A stretch of DNA of 64,000 nt from NCBI RefSeq assembly GCF_022682495.2, contig NC_071398.1, forward strand, positions 87,645,398-87,709,397, read 5' to 3'. This stretch comes from Desmodus rotundus. Lineage: Eukaryota > Chordata > Mammalia > Chiroptera > Phyllostomidae. Every line of letters begins with the position of its first letter. Within the stretch, counting starts at the first letter, position 1. Made by a program: the position numbers and the translations under genes. Below, in pieces: positions 23,863 through 34,004 of this stretch. The notes under the pieces were generated by a model. It saw only the letters and a program-made list of their open reading frames with translations, was not told the DNA's origin and made no database searches.

Positions 23863-25155
23863 ATTTCTGGTCAGGATGGAGATGTAGGTAAACACGGCTC
23901 ACCCTCTCGCACAACCTTATCAAAATTAAAACTAAACTGTAGAACAACCATCAGTCAGAACTGTCAGACAACTATGGAATTACAGAAACCACATCTGTCC
24001 AGAGGAGTAGGAAGTGTGGAGACACGGAACAGGCTGGTCCGACACCACGGGTGGTGGATAAAAATTCAGGGGTGATATCTCGAGCAAGGGGTCCCAGCCC
24101 CACACCAGGGGCCCCAGCCCAGGGTTCCAGTGCCAGGAAGATAAGTCCCCATAACTTCTGGCTGCAAAAACCAGCAGCAATTGAGTCGGTACAAGAAATT
24201 CCTGGAGTCCCAAGCAGTTCCTCTTAAAGAACCCACACACAGACCTGGTCAGACTCACTCCCTCTGAGCTCCAGCACTGGGGTAGCAGCTTGAAAGGCAC
24301 CAGTGGCATATTGGGAGAGGCTGAAGTGTCTAACATCAATGTGAGAGCTGGAGGACAGAGGCCATTGTCCTTTTTCTGAACCCTCCCCCACAGAGCCACA
24401 AAGCCGCGGGTACCATATCTGAGACTCCATCATCCTGGCTAACACTGTTTGCTCAGCACTTGAAATTCCCTGAGGCTGTGCCCCGCCCAACTTACGGGCC
24501 CACCCAAGCTGTTAACAGTGGTTTTCCTATATGAATGGCTGGTCTTGGCTCATGCTTTACAACTTCTTAAATTCTCACAAACAAGCAACAGCTGGCCTTC
24601 TGTGACTCTTCAGCCCCTGTACCTCTTGCTGAGTGGCCCCAGGCCCAGCACTAGCAGCAGCCAGCCTAGATTCACAGCTTGACTTCATCTGGGAACCTCC
24701 AAGCCCAGCACAAATAGCAGCCATCTGCAGAGTGCTTTGTAGCACATGCGGGATGGCCCTGGGCATAACACAGGAGGGGGCTGACACTGGCCTGCACCCC
24801 CGGGAAACCACAGAGTCTGCACAACCAGTGGACAGCTACAGACCACATCGGAGCACCACCACCCCGCCCCTGCACAGCTGATTCTCCATAGAGGGAGGAG
24901 GTTGGTGGTCAGTGGTCACAGCCACTCCTTGCCACCAACTGGCCTGTGTAAATCCCTCCCATTGATCTGCCAATTCAGCCCACACAGAGGGCACACTTCG
25001 AGTACCCAGCATGGGTGATACCTGTGGCTGTGTCACTGGACCCTACAGGACACCTGCTACATTAGACCATGCTACCAAGACAGAGAGTCATAGCAGCTCT
25101 ACCTAATACATAGACACAAACACAGGGAGGCTGCCAAAATGAGGAAAAAAGAAAC
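23863..25155 (+). mobile_element. L1 5'UTR (bat L1), retained
   Basis: This begins with AGATTTCTGGTCAGGATGGA, close to the L1 5' start, and runs about 1.3 kb, GC-richer than its surroundings, directly into an ORF1 start. It is unusual because most L1 copies lose their 5' end. On the minus strand, two consensus donors (GTAAGT at 24495-24490 and GTGAGT at 24258-24253) lie within it. Frames of 139, 88, 98 and 82 residues in this stretch are not conserved proteins. L1 5'UTRs in other mammals carry sense and antisense promoters. Confidence 0.75.
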
Positions 25156-25470
25156 ATGGCCCAAATGAAAGAACAGATCAGAACTCCAGAAAAAGAACTA
25201 AACAACATGGACATAAGCAATCTATCAGAGGCAGAGGTCAAAACACTGGTTATAAGGAGGAACTCAGCGAGGACCTCAGCAGCATAAAAAGGATCCAGAC
25301 CACGGATGACACAGTCAAAGTGCTGAAGGAAGAAAACTACCAACCAAGAATACTCCATCCAAAAACATTATCCTTTAAAAATAGGATAATAAAGACATTC
25401 CCACAATAGTAACAAAAACTAACAAGACATTCCCCAAAACTAACAAATTTTTTGCTATGAGACAAGCACT
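25156..25470 (+). pseudogene. L1 ORF1 remnant (frameshifted, internal deletion)
   Basis: The ATG at 25156 opens a frame starting MAQMKEQIRTPEKEL, the N-terminus of L1 ORF1 in Laurasiatheria (an RNA-binding, nucleic-acid chaperone protein). After about 43 codons a small deletion shifts the frame. The sequence then jumps to the ORF1 C-terminal domain (NYQPRI... at about 25335, corresponding to the NFQPRISYPAKLSF region of L1). The coiled coil and most of the RNA-recognition part are missing, so it is non-functional. Confidence 0.75.
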
Positions 25471-26560
25471 ATAAGAAAGTTCAGGATGGAAAAATGTTAC
25501 ACCAGATGTTAACTCAAATCCACACAAAGAAATAGAGAGGATAAAAAAAAGGAAGTATAGAGACAATTTAGAAGTTGGTATAAATATAAATATTTCTTCT
25601 CATTTCTTCCCTTAACTGTTTTAAAAGTCAACTGCATAAAATAACAATTACAAAATTGTATTGTTGGGCTTATTTAAAGATGAAACATATGGAAATAATA
25701 GTACAAAGAACGAGGAAGCAGTAGAACTGTAATGGAGTAAGAAAACAACACCAGATGGTATTTGAGTCCACAGGAGGAAACAAACAGTATTAAAAACAGC
25801 AAATACAACCTTGGCCGGTGTGGCTCAGTTGGTTGGAGTGTCCTCCCATAACCAGAGGGTCTCAGGTTCAATTCCCAGTCAGGGCACATACCCAGGTTGC
25901 AGGTTCCATTGGTGGTTAGTACAAGAAGGCAACGAATAAATGTTTCACATCGTGTTTCTCTCTCTCTCTCTCTCTCTCTCTCACTTCCTCTCTCTAAAAC
26001 GATGAAAAAATGTCCTCAGGTGAGGTTAAAAAAAAACAGTAAATGTGTAGGTCAAAATGAAGTATTCTACATAGTTTTTCTCTTTCTTCTCTAAGCTACT
26101 TTAAAAGACATAAAATGTGTAAATGAATAAGGTAAAATGCTGTATTACTCAGTTTATAAGATATATAGACTTGGACAATAGCACAGATGAGTGGAGATAG
26201 ATTGGATCTATAATATAGCAAAGTTTCTATATTATACTGGAATTAAGTTATTGATATACAATAGATTTAATACATTAAAGTGCATATAGAAATAACTCCT
26301 AGAGCAACCACTAAGAAAATCACTTAAAAATATAGTCACAACTTGAACAAAGGAACTAGAATGGTCCACTAGAAAACATCTAGTTAAAACAAGGAAGAGA
26401 GGAACAAACCAGAAATGAGACATAGAGAAAACCGAAGGGAAAATGGCAGGTGGAGATCCAACTGTAACTATAGTAACATAAAACGTGAACTGACTTAGCA
26501 TTGCAATCGAAAGGCAGACACTGTCAGACTGGATAAACTCTAGTCATACAAAGGACTAAT
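25470..26560 (+). mobile_element. L1 inter-ORF / HAL1-like sequence, partly duplicated
   Basis: Sequence after ORF1 resembles the L1 inter-ORF region (ACTCAAATCCACACAAAGAA, then AGAGCAACCACTAAGAAAAT). Two similar blocks at 25600-25750 and 26085-26220 suggest either an internal duplication or two L1 copies. It ends near the start of ORF2-like sequence (AGGCAGACACTGTCAGACTG at about 26515). A VES-related SINE is inserted at 25805-26031. Confidence 0.65.
25805..26031 (+). mobile_element. VES-related SINE with (TC)n expansion
   Basis: Head CCGGTGTGGCTCAGTTGGTT, core TTCAATTCCCAGTCAGGGCA, an expanded (TC)n run at about 25956-25982, and the tail TGTCCTCAGGTGAGGTT before poly-A. Near-perfect 13-bp target duplication: AAAAACAGCAAAT at 25792-25804 and AAAAACAGTAAAT at 26032-26044. 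Confidence 0.93.
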
Positions 26561-26960
26561 GAAATCCAAATAAAGATGTAGTTTAGTTAGTGGCTTTATA
26601 CCAATGACAGTTTCCTGGTTTTTATCATGCATGACAGTTACGTAAGATATTACAATTGAGAAATGTGGGTGAAGGCTATATGGAAATTCTCCGTAGTATT
26701 TTTGTAATTTCTTATCTTACATTATTCCAAACTAAAGAAGTTACCTTAAAAGTTCAATAGTTACAAAACAGCCATGGGGATGTCAAGTACAGCGTGAGAA
26801 ATATAGTCGGTAGCATGGTAATAACTCTGCACGGTGCCAGGTGGGCTCCAGACCTTCAGGGGGGTCACTTCGTGGATTAGATAAATGTCTAGCCGCTATG
26901 CTGTCCACCTACTACTAACACAAAATAATGTTGAATGCCAACTGTAATTGGCATGTGAAA
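26560..26960 (+). mobile_element. L1 3'UTR and 3' end
   Basis: Landmarks of a laurasiatherian L1 3' end: CATGGGGATGTCAAGTACAG, GGTGCCAGGTGGGCTCCAGA, GGGTCACTTCGTGGATTAGA and TGAATGCCAACTGTAATTGG. The left third (26560-26755) looks like an older L1M 3'UTR. Confidence 0.8.
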
Positions 26961-27428
26961 ATAATACAAATATATTCATGCGTGTACAATTCTGATTCCG
27001 AAGTTTTGTTAATGCAGTAACCAGGCGGTCGTATCGGATAAGGGTCACTTTCCTCGGGATAACCGTTGGCATCTTTGCCAGCCAATGATGGCATTTTCAA
27101 TTCTGGTCACGAATGGCTGCCCATTCGTCCTTGGTTCCTCCTAATCTGTTAATAGCGGTAGCGGTAGGTATTTTAGGTTTCTATATAATTAAGGCATTTC
27201 TGTCAAACTAGCCACAATAAACCAAGAAAATGTTTTTCCCCACAATAGCTCAGTCCTGGAAACCTTACTGCAATGAGGTTGCACAACCATTCTCGTGAAT
27301 GCTCCGTAATTCAGCAGTTTTGGGTTTTTTTTAACTAGCTGAATAACTATTCTTGGTGAGTCGATAGCCTTTTAATTCTGAAGCAAGAGCTATGAAGTTC
27401 ATGCTTTCATTTTTTTTTCTTTCTTCCT

Positions 27429-27452
27429 TTACTTTTTTTTTTTTTTTTTTTG
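27429..27452. repeat. Poly-T run
   Basis: A T-run of about 22 bases, probably an antisense retroelement tail whose body I cannot identify. Confidence 0.8.
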
Positions 27453-27804
27453 GACTGCCCTGTAATTGGAAACTTCCTGAACACTAATGAGGGAATTTTG
27501 GATATGTTTTCAACACACACTAGTCTGTGCAATACAACTGTTGGCTCTCAGCGAATGCCTCACTGTGTGGTCTGCCCAAAGCCCCTTTGGTCATGTGGTT
27601 AGTGCAAGACAGACTTCTCTGGAAATGTGAACCAGAATCAGAAACAGACTGGAGGGTTCTGTCAATTCTCTTTCCCCAAGTACAGTGACCAGAACAGCAG
27701 AAGAGGGGGCTGTTATCAGGCTGTGGTTCCGGGAAGGAAGAAGGATGGGAACAGAGACAGGCCTTTGCCCCCGCCCACCCTTTCACTGGGTAGCAGAGAA
27801 AAGG

Positions 27805-28050
27805 AGGTAGTAAGAGGCTCAGCCCTGAAGCCATGGCGGGCTTCTCTCTCTGGCGCCAGACCCAGGGAAGTCCAAGCCTGTCTCCCCCTTGCTCTGACTG
27901 GGCGATCCTGCTCCTCAGCTTCCTTCTCTGGAAAATGGGGAGATGACCCCCAACACCTCACAGAGGCGGTGGGAAGACGAAATGAGAACATGTATGTCAA
28001 TCATCAAGCCTGGTACCTCGCAGGTCATAAATATACAAAATGTATCATCT
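27805..28050 (+). mobile_element. MIR element
   Basis: MIR landmarks in sense: CTTCTCTGGAAAATGGGGAG, ACCTCACAGAGGCGGTGGGA, CGAAATGAGAACATGTATGT and GCCTGGTACCTCGCAGGTC. The 142-residue plus frame at 27627-28055 runs through it and is rejected as a gene. Confidence 0.65.
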
Positions 28051-28993
28051 GTTAATACTATCATTGTGGATGAAACTGATGATTTTCCTCAAACAGCCTC
28101 AATTTCCTAAGACTTATGTGGCTCTTTGGAGATTTCTAACAAATTCAAGTAGGCAAATTTGTTGAGCATCTTTTATAAAGATGGAACTTTTTCATCTTCG
28201 ACCACGTGTTTTAATAGAGAGTCAGAAATACTGCTATTTTCAAAGCTTTCTCCATGGTGCGACTATAGAGCAAGGCTTTGCAGTGACAAGGGCCATGCGC
28301 TATTGCTTCCATCTTTTTATACAGATATATAGCTACAGTGGCATTACTAAAATTTCAAATTCTTAAGTTATTTTGCTGGCATTTAAAAAGCATTTAAAAA
28401 AAATATCTAGCCCAAGCAAAGAGTTTGATATCTCCAACAGGCACAAAAAAATAAAGCAACAACAGGAATTAAGATAAGTAAATGCACCGCTTCATGTTAG
28501 AAATGTTTCTCAAGCCACGCTCTCAGTGTAGTACAGAGAACCCGCTCCCCAGGCAATCTCAAAGCACACGCCACCAGGTACGGAGGTCCTGTGAATTAAT
28601 TAGATCTGCCTGGGTCCCACGGACACCCAGTCCCTGCGGCTGATGTCCAAGCTATTCCTAGTGAACTGACTTTTCTGCTCCGTTTTTATCCCCCGATCCC
28701 TGATGGTGCTTCTTTATCTCTTAAATTTGTATTATTATTCAACATTCATTATTTAGACAGACACGTATATATGGATTATCTACCAGAGTTTGGGAGAATG
28801 GAAAGATTGAGGTGTTTTAAAATGGAAGAGGCCTGGTAGAAAAGGTAAATAACTAAGCTACTGTTTGAAACTGTGAATGGGCGTAGATGTGCAGAAAGGG
28901 GAAATGGGCAGATTTGCTCCAGGAAAGGCCATGAACAGGAAGCTGTAGCCACATTGGGGAGGCTCCATCCCACCTCGGGCTCTCACTGGCGCC

Positions 28994-29015
28994 GCCCCTT
29001 CCCCCCCCCCTCCCC
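28994..29015 (-). repeat. C-run with G-quadruplex pattern on the minus strand
   Basis: CCCC, TT, ten C, T, CCCC. On the PLA2G4A transcript strand this is G-rich within intron 1. Confidence 0.7.
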
Positions 29016-29467
29016 GCAACACACACCTTCTCTATGGGACAGTCTGCCTGTCTGTCAGGGAACGTATCTGTGTGATATGTTCACTCTCTAAAGTAAACCG
29101 TCTTTTAAACTATCTGCTAGGTTAAGACCCTTGTATTTCTCCTTGAGCTCTCTAACCACAATGTTATGTACATGTTACCATCCCAAGGAGTACCTGTCCC
29201 CCCAGCTGTGAGCAACAGGAGGGGAGGTCTGTCTCTTTCTCCCTGTCTTCCTAGTGGGCCCTGAAGCCATCACCCAATCACCGAAGGCTGAATGAACAAA
29301 CTTCAGAATGTGTACGGTGTTTTGGGGGGCGGAAATAGCCAGACCACAGATGAGGCCTTGTGTTGAGAAATAATCAAGGGGAGGTAGAGCCTATTTATAG
29401 AACCTAGGAGGACAAACGGGAAGGCATCTTAGCAATTGCTAACTTGCTTACTTAATTTTAAAAGTTC

Positions 29468-29680
29468 ACATGTATTCAACATTTCCCAGGTGCCAGGTAC
29501 TGTGCTGAGGGATTCATATACACCATCTCATTTCCTCTTCATAACAAAACAAGCATTATTATAAACATTTTAGAGATTAAAAAGAAGCTAACCTTTGGAA
29601 AGGTTAAGGGATTTGTCAAGTGACAACTCAGACTGAGGCAGACGGCTGCCCAACCCACACTCGGCACAGGATCACCATCC
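29468..29680 (-). mobile_element. MIR element, antisense
   Basis: Clear antisense MIR: AGGTGCCAGGTACTGTGCTG, CACCATCTCATTTCCTCTTC, GGAAAGGTTAAGGGATTTGT and degraded B-box end. Confidence 0.75.
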
Positions 29681-29886
29681 CCAGGAAAGGCTAAGCCAGC
29701 ACTTTCCCCAGGTCATCTGTGTTCACAGACGCTGAGCTGGCCCGGGGACCCTGACACTCTGCCTCGTACCAAAACCCTTCTTCCTATACCCTTCTGCCGC
29801 TCTACCCTAAAAGACAGGAGGGTTTGGGAGATGTAAGTAATATAATAAATAGTGGTGTTAGGAGTCTTGGCAGAGAGCCCGCACAA

Positions 29887-30283
29887 TGGAAGTGATACTT
29901 CGGATGAGTTTGCTAGGGCTGTCATAACAAAACACCACAGACTAGGTGGCTCCAACAGCAGACACTTCCTTTCTCACAGTTCCAGGGGCCAGAAAGGTCA
30001 GTGTCAGCAGATTTGGTTTCTTCGGAGGCCCCTTGCCTTGGCTTACAGACGGCTACCTTCTCCCCATGTCCTGACATGGTCTCTCCTCTGTGCCCACACA
30101 TCAGTGCTGTCTCCTGGTGTATCCAAATTCCGTCTTCTTACGAGGGCACCAGCCAGGATGGTTTAGGGCCCATCCTAAGGGTCCTAACTCTGTATCTCCA
30201 AATGCAGTCACTGGTGGGGGAGGCACGGGCTTCAATGCATGAATTGGGGGTAGGACAAGGGCACAGTCCAGTCTATGACATGC
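29887..30283 (-). mobile_element. MaLR LTR (MLT1-type), antisense
   Basis: Nearly full antisense LTR: GTTTGCTAGGGCTGTCATAA, TTTCTCACAGTTCCAGGGGC, TCTTCTTACGAGGGCACCAG, CTCTGTATCTCCAAATGCAG and CAGTCTATGACATGCC. Frames of 104, 129 and 87 residues at 29852-30390 fall in it and are not genes. Confidence 0.85.
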
Positions 30284-30906
30284 CAATAATACAAACAGAG
30301 CAGTTACACAAAGAAGCATACGATTGTGAAAGGAGAAAAGTTGTGCTTGAGGAGGGAGGGACACAACCAGCCAGAGAGGCCCAGAGGTGACACAGCATGC
30401 TCCTGAACTCGGATGGTGGAAGTGAGAAGAGGAGAGAGCACAGCATGTTTCAATGGGCCAGCCTCCTTCATCTGCTTATTTAAAAAGTACACATGCATTC
30501 TACAGAAATGGAACACGATCCATAAATAGTTTCTCTTACCATTTCTCAACTGCTGAGCGCTAGTCCCCGTGAACTTGTATTAAGGGCTAGGAAACCGGCT
30601 GGTACAGTCTCACAAGTTTTATGAACGAAGCAAGAGCATCTCCTCAGCAGGGGCCAGTTCCCTAATTTTCTTTCCCTGGCCTTCTATCTGGTTTGTTGTT
30701 ATTTTCCATGGTTTCACCTCTTGGTGGCCAAAAGCAAGCAGCCATTTGGGCTCTATTTTAGGTCACACAGTTTTGGAACTAGAAAACAATATTCACAATC
30801 GCCACCTAGACAGAACTTCAATGGGCAAATGTGTAAGCTGAGGCTACAGCTGTAACCAAATTTATCTAAGCTCACCCCAGGTAGGGAAACAGCTGAATGC
30901 ATCTCT

Positions 30907-31238
30907 CTCTCTTTTTTTTTCCAACTACAGTTTACATTCACAAATTTTCTATATTCATTTCAGATGTACAGCCTACTGGTTAGTTAGACAGCCACGTGCT
31001 TTACAGAGGCTGGATGCTGAAGAACCAAATAAACAAATAAGAAACAGACTCAGGGATACAGAGAACACACAGACGGTTGACAGAGGGGGACTGGGTGCAA
31101 AAGGTGCAGGGATTAAGAAGTATGTATTGGTGGTTACAGAATAGTCACGGGGATGTAAAGTACAGCGTAAGGAATGTAGTCAATAGTGTTCTAATACTAT
31201 GTATGGGGCAGGTGGGTGCTGGAAATATTGGAGGGGGG
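30907..31238 (-). mobile_element. L1 insertion with 5' inversion (twin priming)
   Basis: A minus-strand L1 3' end with its A-tail lies at about 30907-31010 (poly-T at 30911-30920, then the antisense L1 end). Directly next to it, about 31020-31238, the adjacent upstream L1 segment lies in the opposite (plus) orientation: GAAACAGACTCAGGGATACA, CACGGGGATGTAAAGTACAG and GGGGCAGGTGGGTGCTGG. The whole is flanked by an 18-bp duplication with one mismatch, ACAGCTGAATGCATCTCT (30889-30906) and ACAGCTGAACGCATCTCT (31239-31256). This is the exact architecture of twin-primed reverse transcription. Confidence 0.9.
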
Positions 31239-32330
31239 ACAGCTGAACGCATCTCTTTGCTCTCAGCTAGGAACGAACTTTATCCTACCAGCACACCCTT
31301 TTCTCTCCCCTGCAGCCCCAAAGGAAATACAGCCAAAATAAAAAAGAACATATAAGTCAATTTTAATTTGACCCAAATTTTAAGTTGCCAGGTTACTGTT
31401 TGTTGTTAGGCTCAAGATACGACTTTGAGCGAAGTAAATAACTGAATTTCTCTCTCCCATGCGTCAAATAAAAAGAGTCATTTTCATCTTTTATGCTTTT
31501 CTAGGTTTGAATAAAGGTTGTAAGCTGTTTACTTACAAACACTAGGTGGATTATTTCCAAACTTCCTCTTCCCACCCAGGCCACCGCGGAGACTTGTTAA
31601 CTCTCTTGCGTTCATTTTCAGAGAATGTAGGACAGCATTCTACCTTCTACTTCAAAGGAACTGAGAACGGTGATGCATTTGGTGTTAACGTTTTTCAAAT
31701 CTAACTAACGACGTCGTCGCACAGAAGGCTAGGAAAAGGAGTGTGCTTCGCGAAGTGCATTTTATTTCTACAGCTCCCTCTCTCCAGACCAGACGGTTGG
31801 CAAATACCCTCCCCTAGGGAGCATTTGTGTTTTGTTGAGGCTTCCACTCCCTCTGTAATTGCTGCCTTTTCTCCTGACGTACTCACGATTGCCACAGCAG
31901 GGAAAGCCATTTTTTCCCCTAAAGTAAACAATGCCGGGAAAACCCCCAGGAAAACCGTCATACTACTGGCTTTCATCTTTCAGGAGCTCGAGGCTGATCT
32001 TGTAGTTAAAGTAGGAATGTTGACTATGATCTTGAAGTGGAAAAAAATGGGCAGAAAAATACAGCAGGAGTGGTGGAAGAGCAGGCAGGCCGGATATCTG
32101 CCCATTTCAGGTGTGCGAGTTACTGTGAGAAGCAGAGGAGCATTCTACGGTCCTGGAGCGGCAAACACGTGACAGGGGTTCAAGTTCACCATTCGTTTGT
32201 TGGGTTGTAAGAAGTTTTGAAGTATGCCTCTAGATCCTGGGAATGACAACTCACTTTTGAATGAGCAGGAAACCCAGTTTTTTGCCACGTTAAGAGCCTT
32301 GTATATATAAAGGGTGCATTTGAGAGGAGT

Positions 32331-32519
32331 ATCCTTAAGAGTTCTTAATCTTTTTTATAGCATGGACCACCTTGGCAGATTGGTTGAAGTCGAGGGACCT
32401 CTGGATGACATTATAAAGTTCATGAAATAAGACATTGGATTACAAAGGAAACCAACTGTGTCAAAATATGTGGGGTCGGTGCAGTCTAGAACACCCCTTA
32501 AGTGATAATGCATGTATGC
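32331..32519. mobile_element. Ancient interspersed repeat (unassigned), host of the hAT MITE
   Basis: Motifs GTTCTTAATCTTTTTTATAG, CATGGACCACCTTGGCAGA and GATTACAAAGGAAACCAACT recur in a common mammalian repeat that I cannot name. The hAT element at 32528-32714 lies at its right end. Confidence 0.4.
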
Positions 32520-32527
32520 TTTAGGCG

Positions 32528-32714
32528 CAGGGGTGTCCAACCCTTTGCCATCTCTGGGCCACACTGGAGGAAGAAGAGTTGTCTTGGGCCCCACATTAAA
32601 TACATGGTGACACATACTCACACACAAAAAAATCTCTTCATGTTTTAAGTAAATGTACGATTTTGTGTTGGGCCACATTCATAGCCGTCCTGGGCTGCCG
32701 GTTGGACACCCCTG
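32528..32714. mobile_element. Non-autonomous hAT DNA transposon (MER30/Charlie-like)
   Basis: A 187-bp element with perfect 14-bp terminal inverted repeats, CAGGGGTGTCCAAC and its complement, extending to about 16 bp. The interior (GGGCCACACTGGAGGAAG, TTGTGTTGGGCCACATTC) resembles the MER30/Charlie group of hAT MITEs as I remember it. It has no coding capacity. The flanking octamers (TTTAGGCG and CTAGAGTT) do not match well, so a target duplication is not shown. Confidence 0.8.
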
Positions 32715-33626
32715 CTAGAGTTCTGCATCATGCTTTCTCCCTCTACTTCTATGGAACACACCTGTATAGTTCTAAAGTCCGGTGTGAGAACATCGAGGAC
32801 AGAAGAACTTATAATACCACAAAGGGTAAAATAATAGAAAACTAAGTTATGTTGATACTATCAACCTCAGCTAGCACTATAGTAAACATGTAAGCGCAAC
32901 CTGAATATTGAGGTGCTACGTATAATAAACACAGGTTGAAGTGAAATAGAAACACGGTCATTTCTCCAAAATGTGAAATTCACATTTTCTCAACCATTGA
33001 TCAGCAAGCTAGAAAACAGTGGCAAAGACACTAGTAAAATTTTAAGAATGTTTTGGTTGAGCTTCTGCTGGTGAGCTATAACACCTCTGTGGGTTTTGTG
33101 AAAATATGAAATTAAGAAAGACAATGTCGTACTCTTCCCTTCATTTTGGAGATGTCTCCTTCCCTTTGGACAGGAAGCAGCTAGGTAACTATACCTAAAC
33201 CATAGCCTGACAAATACGGGGAGAGTCAGGAATAAAGTGGAGAGTGAGTGTGCCATTCACACGGCTCACTGAGACAGGAGGAAGGGAGGGCAGAGAACCA
33301 TCAGGCTGCCAGGCAGTGCATCTGGGGCACAACTGAGCCAGAAGCAGCAAGCTACAGTGCATCTGACCGCAAAGAGCTTCCCCTCCTCACCACGCTGCCC
33401 AGCTTAACCCACACCAACTCATTGCTTCCATTCGTGGGAAGCACTTGTCCATTGTTAGTGAAAAACTAAAGTATTTTAATGTTGAGAGTATTTGTGAAAA
33501 ATGGCTAATGAATTTGTTTTTAAAGAAAACATGAGGTTTTTAAACTGAGGAAATATAGAGTCCATATGTCAATCATGTTATTTTAGTTCTTGACACATCT
33601 CATTCTAACTATGGTAACCAGGATTT

Positions 33627-34004
33627 AAAAAGCAACAACAGGTCCCAAATGGAGTCGCTTGTGCTAAGCCCCAACTCAGCAAACCGAGACTTAACTGCAG
33701 TTTCAATGTCTCCCAGGGATGTGACCCTTAGCCAGTCAACATGAAACTGCTTGATCAGCATTAGTGAGGTAATCTGCATAATAGACCCTCACCCTTTCGC
33801 CCTGAGGAAAGCAACCTTGGCTGAAACTACCCACTTATTATTATAAATTTCCTGCTCCCACTCCTTCTGCCTATAAAAGCCTTCCATTTTTTATAGCTCC
33901 TATGAGCTCCTTTCTACTTGTTCGATGGGATCCTGCCCAATTCATAAATTGTTGAATAAAGCCAATTAGATCTTCAATTTATTTAGTTGAATTTTGTTTT
34001 TAAT
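33627..34004 (+). mobile_element. Solo-like endogenous retrovirus LTR
   Basis: About 380 bp with LTR promoter and processing signals in order: TATAAAAG at 33872-33879 and AATAAA at 33955-33960, followed by a T-rich end. The sequence matches a dispersed mammalian LTR whose name I cannot give. No internal retroviral sequence is attached. Orientation is opposite to PLA2G4A. Confidence 0.65.

Noticed and set aside
23980..24399. 139-codon minus frame and its neighbours up to 25036
   Set aside because: They lie in the non-coding L1 5'UTR, read antisense to the L1.
27627..28055. 142-codon plus frame
   Set aside because: Its right half is a MIR element and the overlapping minus frame is equally open, so it is a GC-driven chance frame.
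29852..30390. 104- and 129-codon frames as novel genes
   Set aside because: Most of the span is an antisense MLT1-type LTR.
31741..32172. 143-codon plus frame
   Set aside because: No family recognised, and the antisense frame is open too; intron 1 sequence without splice-site or start-context support.
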